From JAJPJX01 sp964568355 (GTDB lineage Bacteria > Acidobacteriota > Terriglobia > Bryobacterales > Bryobacteraceae): DNA of 15,433 nucleotides. The position numbers were made by a program, and so were the translations under genes. The first letter of the stretch is position 1. Every line of letters starts with the position of its first letter. Below the pieces are notes generated by a model, which saw only the letters and a program-made list of their open reading frames with translations, ran no database searches and had not been told where the DNA came from. Positions 1-6,908 of this stretch are shown piece after piece. The stretch lies in assembly GCA_964568355.1 (NCBI GenBank), contig CAZMRK010000595.1:1-15433 (forward strand), written 5' to 3'.

Positions 1-1033
1 GCTCCACCACTTGGACAAACGCGGCGTGAAGCTTCGCCGTGTATGCCTCCGTCGCGTTCACCACATGCCGCGCAAAGATGGAGCCTCGGTCGGTCACCAC
101 GCGGTATTCCTCGCCTTCGTCTACCACTTGCGTGACGCGCGTCCGCGTAAACAGCCGCACCGCGCCGGACTCGAGCGCGCGCCCGAACAAAGACCATACC
201 CACTTCGCCGGATGAAAACGCGCCGCGCCGCGCGAGTAGTTCGCCGGCATCGCGATGCGCGCGCCGGTTTTCCGGCTCGCCTCATCGGCCGAAATCCGGG
301 TCCAGTCGTCGAACCCGTTCTCGACGCCCATCCGTACGGTCTGGTCCAACTCATCCTGTTCATCGGCCGGACGCTCGCGCACCCAGCCTTCCCGTGCATA
401 GTCGCAGGCAAACCCTTCTTCGCGGATCGTCCGTTCCACCATGTCCGCGTTCTTGTAGGCCGCCCGGCAATAGACTGCCGCGAACTGGCGCGCCATCCGG
501 TCCATCGCCTGTGCTGACAGGTCCGGGCGGACCCGCGGCAAATGCTGGCGTACCGTGGAAAATACCATGGCGAAGTAGCGCCCCATCACCACTTCGCCGG
601 CATTCCTCCCCGATGCTCCCGACGCTGGGTCGCCCATATCCACCACCACCATCAGATCCTGCGCGCCGGATTTGGCCCAGTGGTAAGCAAGTGATGCGCC
701 GGTAAAGCCTGCACCGATCACCACCACTTCCGCGCGTTCCGGAAGCCGCGCGCCCGGATCGCGAGACCACGGATGCCCGGCCAGGGGATTCTCGTCCGTC
801 AGCCAGATCGGCGTATTGGAAACCGACTCGGGAAAAGACGTCGTCCGCAAAGCGCGTGGAATCGCCTCCCAACCCTGCACGCGCAGCCAGGCAAGAAACA
901 GGCCCGCCCGCCGCATCCAACCCACATCAGGAAAGGTGCGCCGCAAGAACGTGCGCAGCGCACGAAAGTCATGCCGATGAATGCGCCGCGCCAGATAGAG
1001 CGACGTTCGCACCCGCTCGCTCATGCGCAGCAT
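1..1033 (-). CDS. FAD-dependent oxidoreductase (DAO family), C-terminus beyond window
   Basis: The frame stays open from the chosen start to the window edge, giving 344 residues with no stop. A dinucleotide-binding motif VVVIGAGFTGASLAYHW lies at about residues 103-119 (GAGFTG at 107-112), followed by SGASGRNAG at about 138-146, which is typical of the DAO fold (glycine/sarcosine oxidase, PuuB-type amine oxidoreductases). By family it should oxidise an amine or amino-acid C-N bond using FAD in the cytoplasm; the substrate is unknown. A basic, helix-rich extension of about 100 residues precedes the Rossmann motif. The ATG at 1033 was chosen because AGGAGG lies 11 nt upstream. Alternatives are GTG at 1102, which overlaps the P450 stop as GTGA, or ATG at 1093 or 1081. 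It is the last visible gene of the minus-strand operon. Whether the missing part holds only the substrate domain or an added domain such as a Rieske cluster cannot be seen. Confidence 0.85.
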   Translation of the reverse strand, partial: MLRMSERVRTSLYLARRIHRHDFRALRTFLRRTFPDVGWMRRAGLFLAWLRVQGWEAIPRALRTTSFPESVSNTPIWLTDENPLAGHPWSRDPGARLPERAEVVVIGAGFTGASLAYHWAKSGAQDLMVVVDMGDPASGASGRNAGEVVMGRYFAMVFSTVRQHLPRVRPDLSAQAMDRMARQFAAVYCRAAYKNADMVERTIREEGFACDYAREGWVRERPADEQDELDQTVRMGVENGFDDWTRISADEASRKTGARIAMPANYSRGAARFHPAKWVWSLFGRALESGAVRLFTRTRVTQVVDEGEEYRVVTDRGSIFARHVVNATEAYTAKLHAAFVQVVE

Positions 1034-1044
1034 CTCGTCCGGCG

Positions 1045-1050
1045 CCTCCT
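1045..1050 (-). promoter_or_regulatory. Shine-Dalgarno AGGAGG of the partial oxidoreductase
   Basis: A perfect AGGAGG on the minus strand sits 11 nt before ATG 1033 (and 20 nt before ATG 1024). It favours a start downstream of the P450 stop over the GTGA-overlapping start at 1102. The long spacer leaves some doubt. Confidence 0.5.
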
Positions 1051-1098
1051 CGCGTCCTGTCCTGCTCCTGGTAGCCTGCATCGCCTTCGCCATCGGGC

Positions 1099-2322
1099 TC
1101 ACCACGCCAGCCGCATGCATACCGGATTCCGGTTCGACGTGTGGACCCGCCACGCCCCGACCTCCTCCGCCAGACGCAGTCTCGGGAAACGCCGCAGAAT
1201 CGCCGGGAACGCAATGTGAGCCTCCAGCCTCGCCAGAGGCGCTCCCAGACAGTAATGAATTCCCAGGCCAAATGCCAGATGCCGGTTCGGCTCCCGCCGA
1301 ATCAACAGCCGGTCCGGCTCGGAGAATTGCGCCGGATCCCGATTCGCCGCTCCCAGCATCAGCAGCACCCGCTGTCCTTCCCGAATCTCCGTTCCCTGAA
1401 TCGTCAGCCGCCGCGCTGCCACCCGCGTCTGATGTTGAATCGGACTGTCGTACCGAAGAAACTCCTCTACCGCGGCCGCAACCAATTCCGGATTGGAACG
1501 CAACGCATGGCACTGCTCCGGATTTCTCAACAGTGCTACGAGACCGTTGGCCAGCAGCGCCATCGTCGTCTCATGGCCTGCTACCAGAAGGAACGTGCAC
1601 ATCGAGATCAGCTCCTGCGGCGTGATCCGGTCACCTGCCTCTTCCAGCAAGGCCAGGCTGCTCACCAGATCGGCCTTCGGCTCCGCGCGACGCTTCGCGG
1701 CCATGTCCTCGAAGTACGCAGTGAGCGCAGCCGCGCTGCGCTGCGCGGCCTGCCCCAACTCCGGTGACGCGGTTCCGCTGCCCGTGTAGGCGACCAGATC
1801 GTCAGCCCAGCCGATGAACCGGTCCTGATCCTCGCCCGGCACGCCGAGCATCGCGGCAATCACCGCGGCGGGAAGCGGATAGGCAAAGTCGCGAACAAAC
1901 TCCATCTCGCCCTTCGCCTCGGCCCGTTCCAGCAGTCCGTTCACAATCCGCTCGATCCCCTCTGCGAGATCCTGCACCATCTTCGGCGTGAACGCCTTGC
2001 TCACCAACCCGCGCAGCCGCGTGTGATCCGGCGGGTCCATGTTGCCGATCCATTTCTCCAGGTGCCGGTGCAGCGCCGCCATGCCCTCAAGCTCGTCTGC
2101 CTCCAGGCTGCTCGAAAACGACTGCACACGCCGTCCCGAGATCAGCCGCTTGTCGAGCAGCCCTGCGCTGACATCGGCATACCGGCTTACTACCCAGCCA
2201 TTCAGCCTCTGGCTGAAATAGACGGGCGCCTTCTCCCGTAGCTCCGCATAGTAAGGATATGGATCGGCGAGATACTCCCGGCTGAGCAGGGCCGAATCAA
2301 AGGCCACCGCTTCGGTGATCAT
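1099..2322 (-). CDS. Cytochrome P450, bacterial class I type
   Basis: A 407-residue protein, normal for soluble bacterial P450s. Visible landmarks are the I-helix oxygen-activation motif AGHETT at about residues 248-253, the ExxR pair E287/R290 in EEFLRY, and the heme ligand loop FGLGIHYCLG with the thiolate Cys at about 358. It is therefore a heme monooxygenase of the cytoplasm, using electrons from a ferredoxin or flavodoxin system not present in the window. The start ATG 2322 was chosen because it forms an ATGA overlap with the stop of the upstream oxidoreductase and has GAGG 7 nt upstream; the longer reading from 2349 lacks such support. The C-terminus ends 65 nt before the preferred start of the next oxidoreductase. 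The pairing with two DAO-family flavoenzymes suggests sequential oxidation or demethylation of one compound, which is inference. No CYP family assignment is possible by eye. Confidence 0.96.
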   Translation of the reverse strand: MITEAVAFDSALLSREYLADPYPYYAELREKAPVYFSQRLNGWVVSRYADVSAGLLDKRLISGRRVQSFSSSLEADELEGMAALHRHLEKWIGNMDPPDHTRLRGLVSKAFTPKMVQDLAEGIERIVNGLLERAEAKGEMEFVRDFAYPLPAAVIAAMLGVPGEDQDRFIGWADDLVAYTGSGTASPELGQAAQRSAAALTAYFEDMAAKRRAEPKADLVSSLALLEEAGDRITPQELISMCTFLLVAGHETTMALLANGLVALLRNPEQCHALRSNPELVAAAVEEFLRYDSPIQHQTRVAARRLTIQGTEIREGQRVLLMLGAANRDPAQFSEPDRLLIRREPNRHLAFGLGIHYCLGAPLARLEAHIAFPAILRRFPRLRLAEEVGAWRVHTSNRNPVCMRLAW

Positions 2323-3515
2323 GCGCGGACCTCGGCCGTGTTGCTCCACGACAGCAGGTCCCCGGTCTCAAAACGGCTCCGCCGCAGCAGGTCCAGGCCC
2401 GGCGGCTTTTCCCCGGTCGCCATCAATTTCGCCATTACCGACCCGACCCAGGGCGACAGGGAAAAGCCCCCGCCGCTGAACCCGAGGGCGAAATACAGTC
2501 CGTCCAGCGTCTCCGCGCGATCCAGAATCGGCATGCCGTCGGGCGTATAGTCGTACACGCAGGCATAAGTGCGGGAGACGAACCCGTCGGCGGCGAATGG
2601 CAGCAACCCGGCCAGGCGCCGCTCCATCTCCGCCAGGCTCTCATACCGGGCGGATTGCCAATAGTCATCCGGGTTCAATCCTGCCGAGTCCTCCGGCGAC
2701 CATCGCCGGTCCCCCTCCCGCCAGCCGACGAACATCTGCTCGCTGCCCTCCGGCCGCAGGTATAAGAGAGTGCGCGCATCCGAAACGATCCGCGCCAGGC
2801 GATACGGCGAGTCCGGGAATACCGAGAAGAACGCCATCTCCGTGCGCCGCGGATAGACCGGAACCTGGATGCCGAGCGGCTGCAACTGCGCGGCGCCCAG
2901 AACCGAAGTCGCCAGCAGAACCTGGTTCCCGGTAATCCGTCCCCGGGCCGTTTCCACTCCCATGATCCGCGATCCAGCGAGCGACAGCCCGGTCACCTCG
3001 CAGCCGTGCTCCACCGTAACGCCCATCCGCTGCACAACGCGCTTCAGAATCTGCGTGGCCAGCATCGGCTCGACGCAGATCGCTGACGGCTCGAACGCGT
3101 AGATATCGTCGTCGCGTTCCCGCAATCCGGGCTGCAGTTCGAGAGCCTCCCCCCGCGGAATGCGCCGCGCATCGCATCCCGACGCCGCTGCATTCCGCAG
3201 CACCGTCTCCATCGTCTGCTGCCGCGCCGCATCCTCAACCAGCAGGTAACCGGCCTGCCGCACGGGCAGCGGTTCCCCGAAGCACTCTGCGAACGAGCCG
3301 AAGAAGCGCAGCGACTCCATCAACATCGCCGATACGGCGGTGTTGTTCACCAGCGCCCGAACGATGCCCGCCGCCCGGCCGGACTGGCCTGTGCCCGCGT
3401 GGCCCCGCTCCAGCACCACCACTCGCTCCGTCCCGAGCTGCTTCAGGTGCAATGCCGCGCTGAGTCCGGTAATGCCTGCCCCAACAATGATCACGTCCGA
3501 AGTTGTCTGTGGCAC
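2319..3515 (-). CDS. FAD-dependent oxidoreductase, DAO/sarcosine oxidase beta-like
   Basis: A 398-residue protein, full length for single-domain DAO enzymes. The N-terminal FAD-binding motif VIIVGAGITGLSAALHL is at about residues 8-24, with ERGHAGTGQSGRAAG downstream. The C-terminal flavin-contact region reads YTPDGMPILD ... LYFALGFSGGGF, as in sarcosine/glycine oxidase relatives. The family oxidises N-alkyl or primary amino acids to imines, with FAD reduced and re-oxidised by oxygen or a carrier; the actual substrate is unknown. No signal peptide is seen, so it is cytoplasmic. It starts with GTG 12 nt after the repressor stop, without a clear Shine-Dalgarno, and its stop overlaps the P450 start by 4 nt, implying coupled translation. 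It differs in sequence from the second DAO enzyme of this operon, so the two are not a recent duplication. Confidence 0.93.
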   Translation of the reverse strand: MPQTTSDVIIVGAGITGLSAALHLKQLGTERVVVLERGHAGTGQSGRAAGIVRALVNNTAVSAMLMESLRFFGSFAECFGEPLPVRQAGYLLVEDAARQQTMETVLRNAAASGCDARRIPRGEALELQPGLRERDDDIYAFEPSAICVEPMLATQILKRVVQRMGVTVEHGCEVTGLSLAGSRIMGVETARGRITGNQVLLATSVLGAAQLQPLGIQVPVYPRRTEMAFFSVFPDSPYRLARIVSDARTLLYLRPEGSEQMFVGWREGDRRWSPEDSAGLNPDDYWQSARYESLAEMERRLAGLLPFAADGFVSRTYACVYDYTPDGMPILDRAETLDGLYFALGFSGGGFSLSPWVGSVMAKLMATGEKPPGLDLLRRSRFETGDLLSWSNTAEVRA

Positions 3516-3527
3516 GGCTCGTTTCTG

Positions 3528-4304
3528 TTATTCGCCTTCGGTCTTCACGCGCACGACTTTCCATGAAAGGCTGCCGAACGGAGTCAGGTCCGCCAGTTCA
3601 TCGGTCACCAGCAGATCGATCACCGACGCCGGCGCCACATAGGCGAACGCTACGGCGCCGAGTTTCGTGTGATCCGCCAGCCCAATCACCTGCTGGCCGA
3701 TCTGGATCATCGCTCGTTTCACCGCAGCCTCCTCCTCCGACGGCACCGTAATGCCGTGCTTCACGTCCAGCCCCGGCATTCCCAAGAACACTTTGTCCAC
3801 GCGATAGTGCGAAAGCTGTTCCACCGTCGACGGTCCCACCAGTTGATGCAGCGGATCCCAACGTCCGCCCAGTACGATGAGCTCATACTGCGGATTCTCC
3901 GAGACGACTTTCGCCACCTCCAGGCTGTTGGTCAGCACCTTAGCCTTATTCACCCGCAGAGACCGGGCCAGGCTAAGCGCCGTCGTGCCGCTGTCGATCA
4001 GCAGGCACTCCCCCTCTTCCACCAGTTCCGCCGCCCCTTTTCCGATGCACGACTTGAATCGCGGCGCATGCTCGAGCCGCTTCTCGTAAGACTTCGGCTC
4101 CTCGACGCGATTCATAGCACCGCCGTGCGTCTTCACAATCAGACCCTGCCCTTCCAGGTCTTTCAGATCCCGGCGGATTGTGTCCTCGCTGACGTCAAAC
4201 ATCCGCGCCAGTTGCACCACTTCCACCCGCTGGTCTGTTTTCAGTAGTTCCAGAATTTGGATCTTGCGTTCCTCCCGGAAGAGGTTCACTTTGTTTGTGC
4301 TCAT
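3528..4304 (-). CDS. DeoR-family transcriptional regulator
   Basis: A 258-residue protein with the canonical two-part layout. The N-terminal winged helix-turn-helix spans about residues 8-63, with the recognition helix signature VSEDTIRRDLKDLE and HGGA. The effector/oligomerisation domain has DSGTT at 104-108, LTNSLEVA at about 124-131, VLGG at 144-147 and DHTKLG at 211-216, which are the usual sugar-phosphate-binding landmarks. Family members are mostly repressors released by a phosphorylated sugar. It is first in the minus-strand operon, with its own promoter at 4365-4393, and faces the glycosidase operon starting at 4570. It may repress one or both. There is no evident Shine-Dalgarno before ATG 4304. 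A DeoR regulator heading a P450/flavoenzyme operon is unusual, since the family is normally linked to sugar catabolism. Confidence 0.95.
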   Translation of the reverse strand: MSTNKVNLFREERKIQILELLKTDQRVEVVQLARMFDVSEDTIRRDLKDLEGQGLIVKTHGGAMNRVEEPKSYEKRLEHAPRFKSCIGKGAAELVEEGECLLIDSGTTALSLARSLRVNKAKVLTNSLEVAKVVSENPQYELIVLGGRWDPLHQLVGPSTVEQLSHYRVDKVFLGMPGLDVKHGITVPSEEEAAVKRAMIQIGQQVIGLADHTKLGAVAFAYVAPASVIDLLVTDELADLTPFGSLSWKVVRVKTEGE

Positions 4305-4364
4305 AGTGGCGGTAGGGAACCAGGGCGCTGCAGATTTGAGCCTGGGTGTCTCAACCTCTGCCGC

Positions 4365-4393
4365 AGTATGCCACTCTGTGCCGATATTGTCAA
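4365..4393 (-). promoter_or_regulatory. Sigma70-type promoter of the DeoR/oxidoreductase/P450 operon
   Basis: On the minus strand a perfect -35 box TTGACA (4393-4388) is followed by a 17-nt spacer and CATACT as -10 (4370-4365, 4 of 6 matches). Transcription would start near 4358, leaving a leader of about 53 nt before ATG 4304. A second TTGACA 20 bp further upstream (4413-4408) has no good partner -10 and may instead be an operator half. Confidence 0.6.
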
Positions 4394-4413
4394 GAACTCT
4401 TCGGTCGTGTCAA
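4388..4413. repeat. Direct repeat of TGTCAA, candidate operator
   Basis: TGTCAA occurs at 4388-4393 and again at 4408-4413, 20 bp apart (about two helical turns), over the -35 region of the minus-strand promoter. Spacing of this kind suits dimeric repressor binding, and DeoR-family proteins often autoregulate. Binding is inference only; the left copy doubles as the -35 box. Confidence 0.35.
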
Positions 4414-4454
4414 ACCCATTCTTTCCCCGCACGGAGCCCGATATCGTTAGCCAG

Positions 4455-4490
4455 GTGGCGTATTTTCAAGCGTGCCATGCGAAAATCCAC
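4455..4490. repeat. Imperfect inverted repeat upstream of the glycosidase operon promoter
   Basis: Arms ATTTTC (4462-4467) and GAAAAT (4481-4486) are exact complements around a 13-bp centre. The outer GTGG (4455-4458) and CCAC (4487-4490) continue the symmetry, with a 3-nt offset on the left side. The element ends 10 bp before the -35 box at 4501, a position suited to an activator or a repressor. It is a candidate operator for the adjacent DeoR protein or for another regulator. A nearby CGATATCG palindrome lies at 4439-4446. Confidence 0.45.
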
Positions 4491-4500
4491 ATTCGCTCGC

Positions 4501-4529
4501 TTGACCCTCCCCGGCTTCTGAGATAGACT
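4501..4529 (+). promoter_or_regulatory. Sigma70-type promoter of the glycosidase/YhcH/sialidase operon
   Basis: TTGACC (4501-4506, 5 of 6 matches to TTGACA), a 17-nt spacer, then TAGACT (4524-4529, 4 of 6 matches to TATAAT). The start of transcription would be near 4536, giving a leader of about 34 nt before ATG 4570, or none before GTG 4537. Confidence 0.55.
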
Positions 4530-4569
4530 CTGTCGAGTGGTAAAGCCGCATAAACCAGCATCTGATCGC

Positions 4570-6324
4570 ATGGAGTCCTGCGATAATGCCGGACCCGCCG
4601 CTCCCGGCACGCCTGACCACGGACGCCGGCGGTTTCTGCATGCATCCCTGGCCGCCGCCGGGCTCTCCAGAACCAGGGCCACGGCTCAATCCCCGGCGCC
4701 TCCATCCACCCCACCCAAGCCGCCGTTCCGCCTCATCTTTGAGACCGAGTGGAACGACATGCCGTGCGCCGACTATCCACTCACCAGAGAACGCTGGGTC
4801 GAGGAATGCATCCATCCGCTGATGGGAACGCAGGTCGACGCTATCTTCTACAATCTCTGCTCGAGCGACGGCTATGTCGCCGAACTTAAGTCCGGCGAGT
4901 TGCTCATGGACTCCTTCCCTCAATTGGGTGACTCCTGGGTTTGGCGCTATCGCGAGAACACCAAACGCCTCATCGCCGGCGACGCCAATCCCCCCAAGCT
5001 TGCTGTCGAGTACGGGCATCGCCTCGGCTGCAAGGTGATCCCTATCGTTCGCATGAACGATCCTCACGACCAGTTCTTCCGCTACGAAGTCAGCGTCTTC
5101 AAACGCAAGAACCCGCGCCTGCTGCTTGGCTATGGAAAATATCCCATCGACTGGGAAGCCGGTTTCAAAGGACTGCCGCCTAATCTCAAACAGGGAATCG
5201 ACTCGTTCACCTGGGGGATGTTCGACTACGCTCATGCCGAGGTACGCGCCCACAAACTTGCCATCATCGAGGAGTTCCTCACGCGCTGGGACAATGATGG
5301 CATCTCGCTCGACTTCGATCGCGATCCCCGCTACTTCAAGGAATCCGGCAAAGCCGCCAACACCGCCCTCATGACCGGCCTCATCCGCGACGTCCGCGCC
5401 ATCGCCGACCAGGTCGCCAAACAGCGCGGCCGCCGGATGTACGTCCATGTTCGCGTCATTCCCAAGATCGCCGCCTGCTACGACCGTGGCCTCGACGTCG
5501 CCAGGTGGGTGCAGGATGGTCTTGTCGATGCCATCTCCCCCGGATGCGGCTACATGACCACATCACTCAACCTCGCGCCCTGGCTCGACCTCGTCCGCGA
5601 CAGGCCGTGCTGGATCTACCCCAGCATCAATCATTGGCGCACCACCGAAGAGACTCGCGCCTGGGCTCACCTCATGTACCTCCGCGGAGCCCACGGCTTG
5701 AATCTCTTCAACTTCGGCCACCTGCTCTACGGCCACGACGCGCACACGCCCCCGCAGTCTCAGGCGCTGAACACGGTCCTTTACAGCGAGCTTCATCCCG
5801 CCTATTACCAGGTGCTCCACGAGCTGCATGACACGCGCAACTTCGAGTTCAAGAACAAGCGCTACGTCCTGGAATCCGCCTCGCGCGAAACCGCCGTCGA
5901 AGGCAACAACGGACAGGCCAGCCGCGACTACCGTGCCATGGACGACATCGTGCTTCCCGTCACGCTTGCTCCGGGAATTCACCCGGTCCCCTTCGGCTTC
6001 GCCGACGATTGCCGTAAAGCCATCGAGTGCGGCGCTGAGCCGCGTGTCACGCTGCGCCTCAAAATCACCAACTTCACCCCACCCGACGACTTCGACGTTT
6101 CCGTCAACGACGCCGTCCTGCCTCTGGAAACCCGCACCGCTCGCGCCGTTTTCATCATGAACAACGATTCCTGGATCAGCTTTCCCGTGCCACCGGGCCA
6201 CCTGCGGGTAGGTGAAAATCGGGTCGAAGTGAATGTCCGTAAGCTCAATCCACAGATGTCCGTGCAACCTGTCTTGTCAGGCATGGAAGTTCTGGTGGAA
6301 TACAATCGGGGACTTAACACATGA
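4570..6324 (+). CDS. Tat-exported TIM-barrel glycoside hydrolase-like protein
   Basis: A 584-residue protein. The N-terminus has a twin-arginine signal, GRRRFLHASLAAAGL at about residues 18-32, so it is probably exported folded. The body (about 55-395) resembles the TIM-barrel glycosidase-like group related to GHL10/DUF187. Its landmark is DNDGISLDFDRDP at about 241-253, comparable to the strand that carries acidic active-site residues in that group. The last 130 residues look like a beta-sandwich accessory domain. The substrate is unknown; neighbours suggest a glycan, perhaps sialylated or otherwise acidic. ATG 4570 was chosen because it leaves a short leader after the promoter and a normal Tat n-region. 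An in-frame GTG at 4537 would add 11 residues and make the mRNA leaderless. Neither start has a clear Shine-Dalgarno. The stop overlaps the next start (ATGA), so it leads the operon. The exact family is uncertain. Confidence 0.85.
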   Translation: MESCDNAGPAAPGTPDHGRRRFLHASLAAAGLSRTRATAQSPAPPSTPPKPPFRLIFETEWNDMPCADYPLTRERWVEECIHPLMGTQVDAIFYNLCSSDGYVAELKSGELLMDSFPQLGDSWVWRYRENTKRLIAGDANPPKLAVEYGHRLGCKVIPIVRMNDPHDQFFRYEVSVFKRKNPRLLLGYGKYPIDWEAGFKGLPPNLKQGIDSFTWGMFDYAHAEVRAHKLAIIEEFLTRWDNDGISLDFDRDPRYFKESGKAANTALMTGLIRDVRAIADQVAKQRGRRMYVHVRVIPKIAACYDRGLDVARWVQDGLVDAISPGCGYMTTSLNLAPWLDLVRDRPCWIYPSINHWRTTEETRAWAHLMYLRGAHGLNLFNFGHLLYGHDAHTPPQSQALNTVLYSELHPAYYQVLHELHDTRNFEFKNKRYVLESASRETAVEGNNGQASRDYRAMDDIVLPVTLAPGIHPVPFGFADDCRKAIECGAEPRVTLRLKITNFTPPDDFDVSVNDAVLPLETRTARAVFIMNNDSWISFPVPPGHLRVGENRVEVNVRKLNPQMSVQPVLSGMEVLVEYNRGLNT

Positions 6325-6896
6325 TCGCCATGGAAAACTATTTGGATCCAACGCGGCGCCGCTTCCTTGCCTGGATCGGCGCCGCTACATTCACCCCACA
6401 AGCCATCGCCGCCGGCGGGGACTCCCTCCTCGTGCGCGGCAAACTCAAATCCTGGAGAACCCACCCGCAACTGGCACGCATCGCCGTCGCCTTCCGCTTC
6501 CTCGAACGGCCTGACCTTGCGACCCTGCCGCCGGGCAAACACGTCATCGATCCCAAAGCCTACGCCGTGATCGATAAGTCTGCCTCCCAGGATCCCAAGA
6601 ACGTCCAGTTCGAAGCCCATCGCAAATACATCGACGTGCACTACATGATTTCCGGCCAGGTCGTCACCGGCTTCGCCCCAGCCGACACTCTCAAGGTCGT
6701 CACCCCCTATGAGGAAAAGGACGACGCAGCCGCCTACGCCGTCCCCGCCGACTACGTCAAAGTGAAGCTCTACCCCGGTGATTTCGCCGTCTTCTTTCCC
6801 GGCGGCGGACACATGCCCAACTGCGATCTCGACGGCCGGCACGACCTCCACAAGGTCGTCGTCAAAGTCGAGCATGACTACGGAATTCACGCATAA
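6321..6896 (+). CDS. YhcH/YjgK/YiaL-family protein (DUF386) with Tat signal
   Basis: A 191-residue protein. After a leader of about 31 residues the sequence follows the YhcH/YjgK/YiaL cupin-like fold. VQFEAHRKYIDVHYMISG (about 95-112) supplies the conserved Glu, His, Asp and His; FFPGGGHMP (about 158-166) and HKVVVKV (177-183) follow. E. coli YhcH (NanQ) is reported as a sialic-acid anomerase; other members act near sugar-acid or galactoside pathways. The surprise is the N-terminus: TRRRFLAWIGAATF at 11-24 is a perfect Tat consensus with an A-I-A-A cleavage region near 29-32, so this copy should work outside the cytoplasm, unlike the usual cytosolic members. ATG 6321 overlaps the preceding stop (ATGA); GGGGA lies 8 nt upstream. 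ATG 6330 is an alternative that keeps the signal. The co-operonic sialidase supports a role on released sialic acid, by inference. Confidence 0.92.
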   Translation: MIAMENYLDPTRRRFLAWIGAATFTPQAIAAGGDSLLVRGKLKSWRTHPQLARIAVAFRFLERPDLATLPPGKHVIDPKAYAVIDKSASQDPKNVQFEAHRKYIDVHYMISGQVVTGFAPADTLKVVTPYEEKDDAAAYAVPADYVKVKLYPGDFAVFFPGGGHMPNCDLDGRHDLHKVVVKVEHDYGIHA

Positions 6897-6901
6897 GGAG
6901 A
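6894..6901 (+). promoter_or_regulatory. Ribosome binding site overlapping the YhcH-family stop
   Basis: TAAGGAGA combines the stop TAA (6894-6896) with AAGGAGA. It sits 7 nt before GTG 6909 and fixes that non-ATG start for the aminotransferase. Confidence 0.75.
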
Positions 6902-6908
6902 AGACCTG

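Noticed and set aside
11..517. Plus-strand frame of 168 codons at the left edge
   Set aside because: The minus strand here encodes a continuous DAO oxidoreductase with FAD motifs; the plus frame is Arg/His/Pro-rich without motifs.
4447..5448. Open frame of 333 codons antisense to the glycosidase-like gene and its promoter
   Set aside because: Low-complexity shadow of GC-rich codons; the plus-strand Tat signal and barrel motifs explain the region.
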